64,000 nucleotides of DNA from NCBI GenBank assembly GCA_963734665.1, contig CAVTIR010000013.1:1054001-1118000 (forward strand), in the 5' to 3' direction. Source of the DNA: Trebonia sp963734665 (lineage in GTDB: Bacteria; Actinomycetota; Actinomycetes; Streptosporangiales; Streptosporangiaceae). The notes beneath the pieces were generated by a model, which had not been told where the DNA came from, did not search any database, and saw nothing but the letters and a program-made list of their open reading frames with translations. This document shows, in pieces, positions 24,541-32,216 of the stretch. The position numbers and the translations under genes were made by a program. The stretch's first letter is position 1. Every line of letters starts with the position of its first letter.

Positions 24541-25392
24541 ATGATCGTTGTCACTGGTGCGACCGGCGCACTGAACGGCGCCACCGTCGAGCACCTCCTC
24601 AAGCGGGTCCGTGCGGAGCAGATCGGCGTGAGCGTACGTGACGTTGCTAAGGCACGGCACTTTGCCGACCGCGGCGTACGGGTACGCCAGGGCTCCTATG
24701 AGGACCCGGCCTCGCTGCGCCACTCCTTCGAGGGCGCCGAACAGGTCCTGCTCGTCTCCTCCAACGACCCGCACGCCGACGCGGTCGCCCTGCACCGCGC
24801 CGGCATCGAGGCCGCCGTCGCAGCGGGGGCCCGGCGCATCCTCTACACCAGCCACCAGGGCGCCGGGGCCGGCAGCCCCTTCCACCCGGCGCGCGACCAC
24901 GCCGCCACCGAAGAGCTCCTCGCCGGCTCCGGCGTCCCGTGGACCTCGCTGCGCAACGGCTTTTACGCCCACAGCCTGGGCTGGCTGCTTGGCCCCTGGC
25001 AGCAGACCGGCACGATCGCGACCCCGGCCGACGGGCCGGTCTCCTGGACCGACCGCGCCGACGCCGCCAAAGCGGCAGCGGTGATCCTGGCCGGTGACCG
25101 GACATTCGAAGGTCCGGTCACGCTCACCGCGAGCCAGGCCGTGACGTTCAACGACATGGCCGCCATGGCCTCCAAGATCAGCGACCGTGAGGTCAAGCGC
25201 ATCGTGATGGACGACGAGGAGTGGATCGCGACCAAGGTCGCAGCCGGTACCCCGGAAGCGATTGCACGGATGACGCTCACCACGTTCCAGGCCGCCCGCG
25301 AGGGGCGCTTCGCCGGCGTCGACCCGCTGCTTGCCGAACTCCTGGAGCGCGAACCTCGCAGTGCCGCCGACCAGATCGCAGACAGCATCTGA
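24541..25392 (+). CDS. NmrA/QorB-like NAD(P)-binding oxidoreductase
   Basis: A 283-aa atypical SDR; ATG 24541 has GAAAGGAA 8 nt upstream. The N-terminus MIVVTGATGALNGATVEHLL is the NmrA/QorB dinucleotide motif (G-A-T-G-x-x-x-G). VSVRDVAKARHFADRGVRVR replaces the classical Asp, favouring NADPH. RILYTSHQGAG and SGVPWTSLRNGFYAHS are typical of NAD(P)H:quinone reductase 2-like proteins. No classical Y-x-x-x-K is needed in this group. It follows a TetR gene with an operator-like dyad, the common layout for an electrophile- or quinone-inducible reductase; that function is inferred. Confidence 0.8.
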   Translation: MIVVTGATGALNGATVEHLLKRVRAEQIGVSVRDVAKARHFADRGVRVRQGSYEDPASLRHSFEGAEQVLLVSSNDPHADAVALHRAGIEAAVAAGARRILYTSHQGAGAGSPFHPARDHAATEELLAGSGVPWTSLRNGFYAHSLGWLLGPWQQTGTIATPADGPVSWTDRADAAKAAAVILAGDRTFEGPVTLTASQAVTFNDMAAMASKISDREVKRIVMDDEEWIATKVAAGTPEAIARMTLTTFQAAREGRFAGVDPLLAELLEREPRSAADQIADSI

Positions 25393-25451
25393 TCATGCTC
25401 AGCAGAAGCCGCTCACTCAAGGAGAGGCGGAGTCACGGAGTTACCCGGTTC

Positions 25452-25880
25452 TCAGTCTGGCTGGGGGATGAGGGAGGCGGACTTGATGCCGGAGATCGCG
25501 GCCAGCTCGTCGTTGTCTGAGGTGTCGCCGGATATGCCGACGCAGCCGACGACTGTGCCTGTTTCGTCCTTGACGAGGACGCCGCCGGGGACGGGGATTA
25601 GCCTTCCGCCGATCGCGGCTGCCGCGGAGGTGATGAAGTAGGGCTGCTGTTCTGCCCGGGCCATGATGGACCGGGAGCCCATGCCGAGTGCGAGCGCTCC
25701 GTACGCCTTGCCGAACGCGATCTCGAAGCGGTTGTTGGAGGAGCCGTCCTCGCGTTCGACGCTGACGACGTGGCCGCCGGCGTCGAGGACCACGACGGTC
25801 AGCGGCTTGAGGCCGTACTCTTTCGCTGCCGCCCGCGCGCCGGCGGTGATGGACTTAGCGGTCTGTAGACCGATGCTCAC
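25452..25880 (-). CDS. Heme-binding protein, HbpS/GlcG family (DUF336)
   Basis: A 142-aa protein; GTG 25880 has AAAGGAG 8 nt upstream. LTVVVLDAGGHVVSVEREDG, FEIAFGKAYGALALGMGSR and PYFITSAAAAIGGRLIPVPG then VVGCVGISGDTSDND match the GlcG/HbpS fold throughout. Relatives bind heme or act as accessory proteins to aldehyde or diol metabolism (PduO-C domain). There is no signal peptide, so it is cytosolic here. It lies 31 bp downstream of the bluB-cobT fusion on the same strand, so the two may form one transcription unit; PduO-like relatives also connect to cobalamin. The link is suggestive only. Confidence 0.8.
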   Translation of the reverse strand: MSIGLQTAKSITAGARAAAKEYGLKPLTVVVLDAGGHVVSVEREDGSSNNRFEIAFGKAYGALALGMGSRSIMARAEQQPYFITSAAAAIGGRLIPVPGGVLVKDETGTVVGCVGISGDTSDNDELAAISGIKSASLIPQPD

Positions 25881-25911
25881 GTGCCACTCCTTTTGTCCTG
25901 CAGTGCCCAAG

Positions 25912-27750
25912 TCACCATAGTTCCCCGCCAATCTGGCTTGGGAGGCGGGTGACGGGGTGGGGTAAGGCCTCGGCACCGCAGTCCCCTTGAGCCCGATCGG
26001 CGTTGGCACTAGTCCTTGCGCCTGATACGCCGGCGCTGTCGAAGGTGGCTACGTCGCGGAGGACGCGGGCGGCGGCCTGGAGGACGGGGAGGGCGAGGAC
26101 GGCGCCTGAGCCTTCGCCGAGGCGGAGGTCGAGGTCGAGGATGGGGCGGAGGCCAAGGGCGGCGAGGGCGCGGCTCGCGCCTGGTTCGGTGGAGCGGTGG
26201 CCGGCGATCATGGAGCCTGCGGCGTCGGGGCTGAACGCGGTGGCGGCGAGTGCTGCAGCGCAGGCGATGACCCCGTCGAGGATGACGGGGACTCGGAGTG
26301 CGGCGGCGCCGAGTATGTAGCCGGCGAGCGCGGCATGCTCGAGGCCGCCGACGGCGGCGAGGACGCCGAGGGGGTCGGCGGGGTCGGGCTGGTGCCGGTC
26401 GAGGGCGCGGCGGACGACGTCGACCTTGTGTGCCCAGGTGTGGTCGTCGACGCCGGTGCCGCGGCCGGTGACCTCTACGGGGTCGGTGCCGGTGAAGGCG
26501 GCGATGAGGGCGGCTGAGGCGGTGGTGTTCGCGATGCCCATGTCGCCGGTGATGAGGCAGCGGCTGCCTGCGGTGACGAGGTCCCTGGCGGTCTCGATGC
26601 CTGCTTCGACGGCCTGTCGTGCTTCTTCCCTGGTCATCGCGGGGCCGGTGGTCATGTCGGCGGTGCCGTGGCGTACGTTGCGGGGCAGGAGGCCGGGGGC
26701 GGCGGGGAGGTCGGTGGCGACGCCGACGTCGACTACGCAGACTTCGGCGCCGGCCTGGGCGGCGATGACGTTGACGACGGCGGTGGACGCGAGGAAGTTC
26801 GCGACCATCTGGGCGGTGACTTCCTGCGGCCAGGGGGTGACGCCCTGAGCGTGGACGCCGTGGTCGCCGGCGAACACGGCGACGGCGGCGGGCTGGGGCA
26901 TGGGCGGCGGGCTCTCTCCTGCGATCGCTGCCAGCTGGACGGAGAGGTCTTCGAGGTAGCCGAGGGAGCCTGGCGGCTTGGTGAGCTGGGCCTGGCGTTG
27001 CCGTGCGGCGTCGGCGGCGGCGCGGTCGGGCGGCTGGATGGCGGCTATCGTGTCGGCGAGGAGGCTGACGGGCTCCGCGCCGGGCAGGCCGCGCTGCCCC
27101 CACTGGCCCTCGTGGACGGCCCAGGCGAGGGGCCGCTGCCGCGCCCAGCCGGACATGACGAGCTCGGGGGCGGGGGGGAACTCGGCGACGTGGCCGACGC
27201 ACAGGTAGGCGACGACGGTGATGTGGTCCGGCAGGCCTAGTGCCCGGGCGAGTTCCCGCTGGTCGAAGAAGCTGACCCAGCCGGCGCCGAGGCCCTCCGC
27301 CCTGGCGGCGAGCCAGAGGTTCTGCACGGCGCAGACGGCGGAGTACTCGGCGACCTGCGGCTGGGTGTGCCGGCCGAGGACGTGCCTGCCGCCGCGTGTG
27401 GGGTCGCAGGTGACGACGATGTTGACGGGGCTTTCCAGGATGGCCTCGACCTTGAGCCGGCTGAAGGCGAGGGCCCGCGCCCACGGCAGGGTGGCCGCGA
27501 ACGCGTCCCGCTGCGCCTGGGCGAGCCGCTGCACGCGCTCCCTGATGTCCCGTTCCCGCAGGATCAGGAAGTCCCACGGCTGGCTCAGGCCGACGCTCGG
27601 CGCCTGGTGGGCGGCGGCGAGGACGCGGGTGAGCACGTCGTTGCCGACCGGGTCGGGCAGGAAGCCGTTCCTGATGTCGCGCCTGGCACCGGCGACCTGG
27701 TAGAAGGCGTCGGTCTCGGCCTGGTTGAACGCGTGGCCGTCTTGGGTCAT
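25912..27750 (-). CDS. bluB-cobT: BluB-CobT fusion: 5,6-dimethylbenzimidazole synthase and nicotinate-nucleotide phosphoribosyltransferase
   Basis: A 612-aa two-domain enzyme. Residues about 1-220 are a BluB nitroreductase-fold domain (RRDIRNGFLPDPV, AAHQAPSVGLSQPWDFLILR, AEGLGAGWVSFF), which makes 5,6-dimethylbenzimidazole from FMNH2 and oxygen. Residues about 235-590 are CobT (LTKPPGSLGYLEDLSVQLAA, VAVFAGDHGVHAQGVTPWPQ, ITGDMGIANTTASAALIAAF, GHRSTEPGASRALAALGLRP, with the catalytic Glu in LDLRLGEGSGAVLALP), which transfers phosphoribose to that base. Fusing them couples synthesis and activation of the cobalamin lower ligand. No cobalamin riboswitch was found upstream. Confidence 0.92.
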   Translation of the reverse strand: MTQDGHAFNQAETDAFYQVAGARRDIRNGFLPDPVGNDVLTRVLAAAHQAPSVGLSQPWDFLILRERDIRERVQRLAQAQRDAFAATLPWARALAFSRLKVEAILESPVNIVVTCDPTRGGRHVLGRHTQPQVAEYSAVCAVQNLWLAARAEGLGAGWVSFFDQRELARALGLPDHITVVAYLCVGHVAEFPPAPELVMSGWARQRPLAWAVHEGQWGQRGLPGAEPVSLLADTIAAIQPPDRAAADAARQRQAQLTKPPGSLGYLEDLSVQLAAIAGESPPPMPQPAAVAVFAGDHGVHAQGVTPWPQEVTAQMVANFLASTAVVNVIAAQAGAEVCVVDVGVATDLPAAPGLLPRNVRHGTADMTTGPAMTREEARQAVEAGIETARDLVTAGSRCLITGDMGIANTTASAALIAAFTGTDPVEVTGRGTGVDDHTWAHKVDVVRRALDRHQPDPADPLGVLAAVGGLEHAALAGYILGAAALRVPVILDGVIACAAALAATAFSPDAAGSMIAGHRSTEPGASRALAALGLRPILDLDLRLGEGSGAVLALPVLQAAARVLRDVATFDSAGVSGARTSANADRAQGDCGAEALPHPVTRLPSQIGGELW

Positions 27751-27924
27751 GTCGTTACCTCACGAAGAAGTGCTGCGAGCGCTCCTTGTGTCGCCGCCGT
27801 GTCACGGGCGGAAACTACTCGGAGCAGCCCAATTATCGCTGAGCCCGGAGCGGGGCCGGCCCGGCGAGCCAGGGCACGCGCCCGCGGTGGCGTGCGGTGG
27901 GGCGGTGGAGCCGGGTGGCGGGGA

Positions 27925-27985
27925 GGGGGAAACCACGTACCGTTCGGGATGATCTTGTTTTTCATTCGGAACGTGGGCGTGGTTC
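27925..27985. repeat. CCGTTCGGGA-type intergenic palindrome, copy A
   Basis: The left arm AACCACGTACCGTTCGGGAT and a right arm (27961-27985) whose reverse complement reads AACCACGCCCACGTTCCGAA are separated by a T-rich loop. It lies between the divergent bluB-cobT and GDPD genes. It shares both the CCGTTCGG core and the outer AACCA box with copies at 30351/30509, 58644 and 62565. Confidence 0.6.
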
Positions 27986-28039
27986 GCCGTTCGCCCCCGC
28001 GTCGCCGGGGACTCACCTGGTCAGGGCATACTGCGGGTC

Positions 28040-28756
28040 ATGATCCGTGCCATGGTTGCCGCGCACCGGGGGGTGGCGGCCGGGGCCGCCGAGAACACGA
28101 TCGCGGCCTTCACGAACGCGATCGATGTCGGTGCCGACATGGTCGAGTTCGATGTCCGCAGGACCCGCGACGGGGAGCTGATCGCCTTCCACGACGCGCT
28201 GGTGGGTGACGCGCCGGTGAGCGGCCTTACCCGGGACGAGATCGAAGCCGCCGCCGGGGTGCGGCCGCCGCTGCTCGCCGAGGTGCTGGGGGCGTGCGCG
28301 GGGCGGATCCGGCTGGACGTGGAGCTGAAGGAGGACGGGTACGTCGCGGACGTCATGGCCGTCCTGCGGGCGGGCTTCGATCCTGGTCAGATGGTCGTCA
28401 CGTCGTTCCTGCCCGCTGTGGTCGCGCAGGCGAAGGACGCGTTTCCCGAGGTCAAGACGGGGTTGCTCGTGGGCGACGGCGGGCCGCTTACCGACCTGCC
28501 CGCGCGGCTGCGAGAACTGTACCCGGTTGGTGTCGCCCGGCGGGTCCGGGCCGACTACCTGGCGCCGCACTACAGGCTCGCCGCGCTCGGCGTGGTGCGC
28601 AGGGCCGCCGCGGCCGGACTGCCGTGCCTGCTGTGGACGGTCAACTCCCCTGCCCTGATCCGCAGGTACGCGGCCGATCCCCGGGTTGCCGCCATCATCA
28701 CGGACGTGGCGGCGCAGGCGGTCTCGATCGTGGCAGAGGAGGTTACGCACGCCTGA
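28040..28756 (+). CDS. Glycerophosphodiester phosphodiesterase
   Basis: A 238-aa GDPD-family TIM-barrel enzyme that cleaves glycerophosphodiesters to sn-glycerol 3-phosphate and an alcohol. AAHRG and AENTIAAFTNAIDVGADMVE then FDVRRTRDGELIAFHD contain the H-R-G, E-N-T, E-x-D and H-D metal and catalytic residues. RLDVELKEDG is the third Glu motif and LLWTVNSPALIRRY the usual W-T-V-N end. There is no signal peptide, hence cytosolic. The first Met has no clear ribosome-binding site; a start at 28052 is possible. It stands alone, though its product feeds GlpD encoded 12 kb away. Confidence 0.9.
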   Translation: MIRAMVAAHRGVAAGAAENTIAAFTNAIDVGADMVEFDVRRTRDGELIAFHDALVGDAPVSGLTRDEIEAAAGVRPPLLAEVLGACAGRIRLDVELKEDGYVADVMAVLRAGFDPGQMVVTSFLPAVVAQAKDAFPEVKTGLLVGDGGPLTDLPARLRELYPVGVARRVRADYLAPHYRLAALGVVRRAAAAGLPCLLWTVNSPALIRRYAADPRVAAIITDVAAQAVSIVAEEVTHA

Positions 28757-28965
28757 GCCGCGTGCGGTACGCGCAACTGCAGCGTGCCGCGCTTACTGCC
28801 CGCGCAGGCGTGGCGGTACGGGGCGAGTGAGACATTTGTCGCGTTTGAGCCTGACTGGTTTCCCGATGCTGAGCGGGTGACTACCTGTGTACTAGGTGCG
28901 GGGTGGCTGTCTCCCGCCGTGGGAGAGCGTCGAAGCCGGGACCGCCGTGGGAGGTTGCTGAAGTC

Positions 28966-30327
28966 ATGGGATCGACGAGTCTCGAGGCGGCGATCCAGCG
29001 CGTCGGATCTCCGGTCGAACTGCTGCGCCAGTCGCCTGTCCGGCCGCACGCCTTCCCGGTCGCGCCCGAGTTCACCAACTGGCGCTCTGAGCAGAATGCT
29101 TGGCGGACCTCGTGCGTGCTGTTCGATCAGTCGCATCACATGACCGACCTCTTCCTCGGCGGGCCGGATGCGCTGAAGCTGCTCAGCAGCCTGGGCGTTA
29201 ACACGTTCGCGAACTTCGGGCCTGGCAGGGCCAAGCAGTACGTCGCGGTCAACGCTGACGGGCACTTCATCGGCGACGCCATCCTCTTCCACCTAGAAGA
29301 CGAGCTATTCGACGTGGTGGGCCACCCGGCGGTCGCCAACTGGCTCCAGTACAACGCGGAGACCGGGAAGTACAAGGTCACTCTCGACCGGGACGACAAC
29401 TCCGTCGACCGGCCGTCAGGAAGGCCGCCGAAGCTCTACCGCTACGAGCTGCAAGGGCCAACCGCGGGACCGATCGTGGCGAAGCTGACCGGCGCACCGC
29501 TGCCGGACGTGAAGTTCTTCCACATGACGGACTTCAACGTCGCCGGGCACCGGGTGCGGGCGCTGCGGCACGGCATGGCCGGCCAGCCTGGCTTCGAGCT
29601 TTTCGGACCGTGGGCCGAAGGGGACGAGGTGCTCGGCGCGATCCTGGCGGCGGGTGAGGAGTTCGGCCTGCGAAGGGCGGGCGCCAAGGCGTACTCCACC
29701 TCGAACCTGGAGTCGGGCTGGATCCCGACGGCGGTGCCGGCGATCTTCGGGCCGGAGATGAAGGGGTACCGGGAGTGGCTGGGCGCGGACGCGCTCGGGT
29801 CGCTTGGCGGCAGCATGGACTCCGCCGACATCACGGACTACTACGTCACGCCGTATGACATCGGTTACGGCCGCACAGTCAAGTTCGATCATGACTTCCT
29901 CGGCCGCGAGGCCCTAGAGCGTGTAGCGGCCGAGGAACAACACCGCGTCAAGGTAACGCTCGTGTGGAACCCCGATGACCTCGCCCTCGCCACCCGCTCG
30001 CTGTGCGAGCCGGGGATCCCGGCCAAGTACATCGAGATGCCCAAGGCCAGGTACGCGTTCTTCCAGGTCGACAAGGTGCTCCGCAACGGGTTGACGGCCG
30101 GCCTGTCGCTCGACCTCGGCTACCTCGCGAACGAGCACGCGTTCGTCTCGCTCGCGACGGTGGACGCCGCCGCCAGCAAGCCGGGCACGGAGGTCACGGT
30201 GCTGTGGGGCGAGCGGCCGAACTCGGCCAAGCCCGCCGTCGAGCTGCACCGGCAGGTCGGCATCAGGGCGACGGTCGCCCCCGCCCCGTACGTGCGGGAA
30301 GTCAGGGACTCGTACCGCACGCGCTAG
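28966..30327 (+). CDS. LigM/DesA-like aminomethyltransferase-fold O-demethylase
   Basis: A 453-aa GcvT-fold protein. VLFDQSHHMTDLFLGGPDAL, FGPGRAKQYVAVNADGHFIG and DAILFHLEDELFDVVGHPAV match the folate-binding N-terminal domain. VRALRHGMAGQPGFELFG and SGWIPTAVP follow, and DHDFLGREALERVAAEEQHR begins the C-terminal domain. Length and motifs resemble the tetrahydrofolate-dependent vanillate/syringate demethylases LigM and DesA more than glycine-cleavage GcvT or DMSP demethylase, which are shorter. The product would be a phenol or acid plus 5-methyl-THF. GGGAGG stands 11 nt before ATG 28966. The next gene on the strand encodes a Rieske oxygenase, which fits methoxy-aromatic breakdown; the actual substrate is unknown. 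Confidence 0.75.
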   Translation: MGSTSLEAAIQRVGSPVELLRQSPVRPHAFPVAPEFTNWRSEQNAWRTSCVLFDQSHHMTDLFLGGPDALKLLSSLGVNTFANFGPGRAKQYVAVNADGHFIGDAILFHLEDELFDVVGHPAVANWLQYNAETGKYKVTLDRDDNSVDRPSGRPPKLYRYELQGPTAGPIVAKLTGAPLPDVKFFHMTDFNVAGHRVRALRHGMAGQPGFELFGPWAEGDEVLGAILAAGEEFGLRRAGAKAYSTSNLESGWIPTAVPAIFGPEMKGYREWLGADALGSLGGSMDSADITDYYVTPYDIGYGRTVKFDHDFLGREALERVAAEEQHRVKVTLVWNPDDLALATRSLCEPGIPAKYIEMPKARYAFFQVDKVLRNGLTAGLSLDLGYLANEHAFVSLATVDAAASKPGTEVTVLWGERPNSAKPAVELHRQVGIRATVAPAPYVREVRDSYRTR

Positions 30328-30822
30328 CGTGCCACGCGTGGGCAGCGAACGGGAACCATGAACCCGTTCTGCTAACTGGTTCTTGCTAGCCTGCCTTGCG
30401 CAGCATCGGTCATGACCGGACGCTACCGCCGTCCGCCCTGGCGCCCGCCGTCTCCCCGGCGATGACCGGCCCCGGCAGGCGTCTCTCCCGCACATTCAAA
30501 TTCACGGTCATCCCGAACGGGTTCTGCCGTCTGTGGCCGCTCCCCCGTTTACCACAGTCCGCTGGGAAGGCTCGCCGGGCGGTCACGCGTCGTAGCGGCC
30601 TGCCCTGGCCACCGCCCCCTCGGCCGCCGCGCCTGTTACCACGCGACAAGTCAGCGATACCCGAACGGTGTTTCGCGTACCTTGCGGGCCGGTGTCCGGG
30701 GAAGGACGCTTACGTCAATTGTCTAACAGACACGCCAGAAATCTGGGGTGAAACTAAGGGGAAATCACCCTACGCGTAGTCGCAGTAGGGCTAGGAAACA
30801 GGACGCCTTAAGGAGGCTGCCA
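30328..30822. other. 495-bp gap holding two half-copies of the CCGTTCGGGA repeat
   Basis: No gene is supported. A short dyad GAACGGG-N9-CCCGTTC lies at 30347-30369, 20 bp after the stop of the demethylase gene, and TCATCCCGAACGGGTTCTG lies at 30509-30527. The gap ends in AAGGAGG, the ribosome-binding site of the Rieske gene. Confidence 0.5.
30351..30530. repeat. CCGTTCGGGA-type palindrome, copy B (arms split by about 140 bp)
   Basis: GGGAACCATGAACCCGTTCT (30351-30370) corresponds to the left arm, and TCATCCCGAACGGGTTCTG (30509-30527) to the right arm, of the family represented by copies A, C and D. The arms are much further apart than in the other copies, so this may be two remnants or one copy with material inserted. 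Confidence 0.45.
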
Positions 30823-32160
30823 GTGCTGTCGAGGGAAGACAACGAGATCCTGACTCGCGTTGGTCCTGGGACAATGATGGGCGACCTGCTACGACGGTAC
30901 TGGATCCCGGCCTGCCTGTCGTCGGAGATTCCCGAGCCGGACGGCGCACCGGTCCGGGTCCGGCTGCTCGGGGAGGACCTGGTCGCGTTCCGTGACACTA
31001 ACGGCGCCGTGGGACTGATCGAGGAGCAGTGCCCGCACCGCGGCGCGTCGCTGTTCTACGGCCGCAACGAGGAGTGCGGGCTGCGGTGCACTTATCACGG
31101 CTGGAAGTTCGACGTGACCGGGCAGTGCACCGACCAGCGCTCTGAGCTCCACCCGTTCGCGCAGAAGATCAAGATCACGTCGTACCCGGTGCACGAGTCC
31201 GGCGGCATCGCCTGGACCTACATGGGGCCGGCCGAGACGATGACGCCCTTCAGGGACTTCGGCACCGACTCGCTGCCGGCCCAGAACGTGGCGGCGGTGA
31301 AGGAGCTCGTGCGCTGCAACTGGGTGCAGTCGATGGACGGTGACGTGGACACCGCGCACGTCTCGAACCTGCACATGTTCGACGCGATCGCCGACGTGCC
31401 CGACGACGGCACCGACCAGCCCGGTTACCCGTCGGGGTACATGTCGATGAAGTTCTGGCGGCATGACCCGCGGGCTGAGATCGAGGTCCAGGACGAGTGG
31501 CACGGGTTCCGGTACGCGGGGATCCGGGTGACGCCGAACGGGTACCGGCACGCGCGGGTCACGGCCTACATCTTCCCGGCGAGCAACATCATCGCGTCGA
31601 TCCCGTTCAGCACCAGGCAGATCTTCGTGGTCCCGGTCGACGACTACAACACCCAGCGGTACAACTTCACGGTGACGCCGCCGGCCAACCCGCGCGGCCT
31701 GGGCGGCCCGGCGTTCTTCACCTTCGAGAAGTACCCGTTCGAGATGCTGCCGCCGAACGGGGTGGTGGAGCGCAAGTACACCGCGGAGAACGACTACCAG
31801 ATCGACCGGGTCGCGCAGAAGGGCACGTCCTACAGCGGGATCAAGGACTTCCGGTCGCAGGACCTGATGGCCACTGAGTCCGCCGGCCCGATTTTCGACC
31901 GGACCCGCGAGCACCTGGGCAGCACCGACGTAGCCGTGATCCGGATGCACCGCATGCTGCTGCGGGCAGCCAAGGCCCTGGCCGACGGCCAGCAGCCGCC
32001 GGCGCTCGGCGGCAGCGGGGACTTCCGCAGCATCCGCAGTGCGGAGAAGATCCTGGCCGACGGGGAGGACTGGCGGGGGCTCGGCACCAATGACGACCCC
32101 ATCGTCGCCGAAGCCCTGCTCTCCCTGGAGGGCGAAGCGGGCGGCCCGCCGTCCGCATGA
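30823..32160 (+). CDS. Rieske non-heme iron oxygenase, alpha subunit (phthalate-dioxygenase type)
   Basis: A 445-aa protein; GTG 30823 has AAGGAGG 6 nt upstream. The Rieske [2Fe-2S] ligands are visible as C70-x-H72 in EEQCPHRGASLFYG and C89-x2-H92 in GLRCTYHGWKFD. The mononuclear iron site is D176-T-A-H179-x4-H184 in MDGDVDTAHVSNLH. A C-terminal block (NDYQIDRVAQKGTSYSGIKD, IRMHRMLLRAAKAL) is typical of the phthalate 4,5-dioxygenase/O-demethylase oxygenases. It would hydroxylate or O-demethylate an aromatic ring with electrons from a reductase, which is not encoded nearby. Context with the LigM-like gene points to methoxylated aromatics. Confidence 0.88.
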   Translation: MLSREDNEILTRVGPGTMMGDLLRRYWIPACLSSEIPEPDGAPVRVRLLGEDLVAFRDTNGAVGLIEEQCPHRGASLFYGRNEECGLRCTYHGWKFDVTGQCTDQRSELHPFAQKIKITSYPVHESGGIAWTYMGPAETMTPFRDFGTDSLPAQNVAAVKELVRCNWVQSMDGDVDTAHVSNLHMFDAIADVPDDGTDQPGYPSGYMSMKFWRHDPRAEIEVQDEWHGFRYAGIRVTPNGYRHARVTAYIFPASNIIASIPFSTRQIFVVPVDDYNTQRYNFTVTPPANPRGLGGPAFFTFEKYPFEMLPPNGVVERKYTAENDYQIDRVAQKGTSYSGIKDFRSQDLMATESAGPIFDRTREHLGSTDVAVIRMHRMLLRAAKALADGQQPPALGGSGDFRSIRSAEKILADGEDWRGLGTNDDPIVAEALLSLEGEAGGPPSA

Positions 32161-32216
32161 CATGCCCGCCGCGTGCGCGGTGAGCATCAGCTGAGAGAAA
32201 TGCCGGAGGTCGTGGC

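Noticed and set aside
26009..27577. 522-aa Arg/Pro-rich ORF overlapping the BluB-CobT gene on the same strand
   Set aside because: It is the out-of-frame shadow of a strongly conserved coding sequence; the composition is dominated by Arg and Pro.
27750..28040. Possible cobalamin riboswitch upstream of the BluB-CobT fusion
   Set aside because: The leader has no recognisable B12 box or conserved riboswitch core; the only strong structure is the CCGTTCGGGA-type palindrome, which recurs elsewhere.
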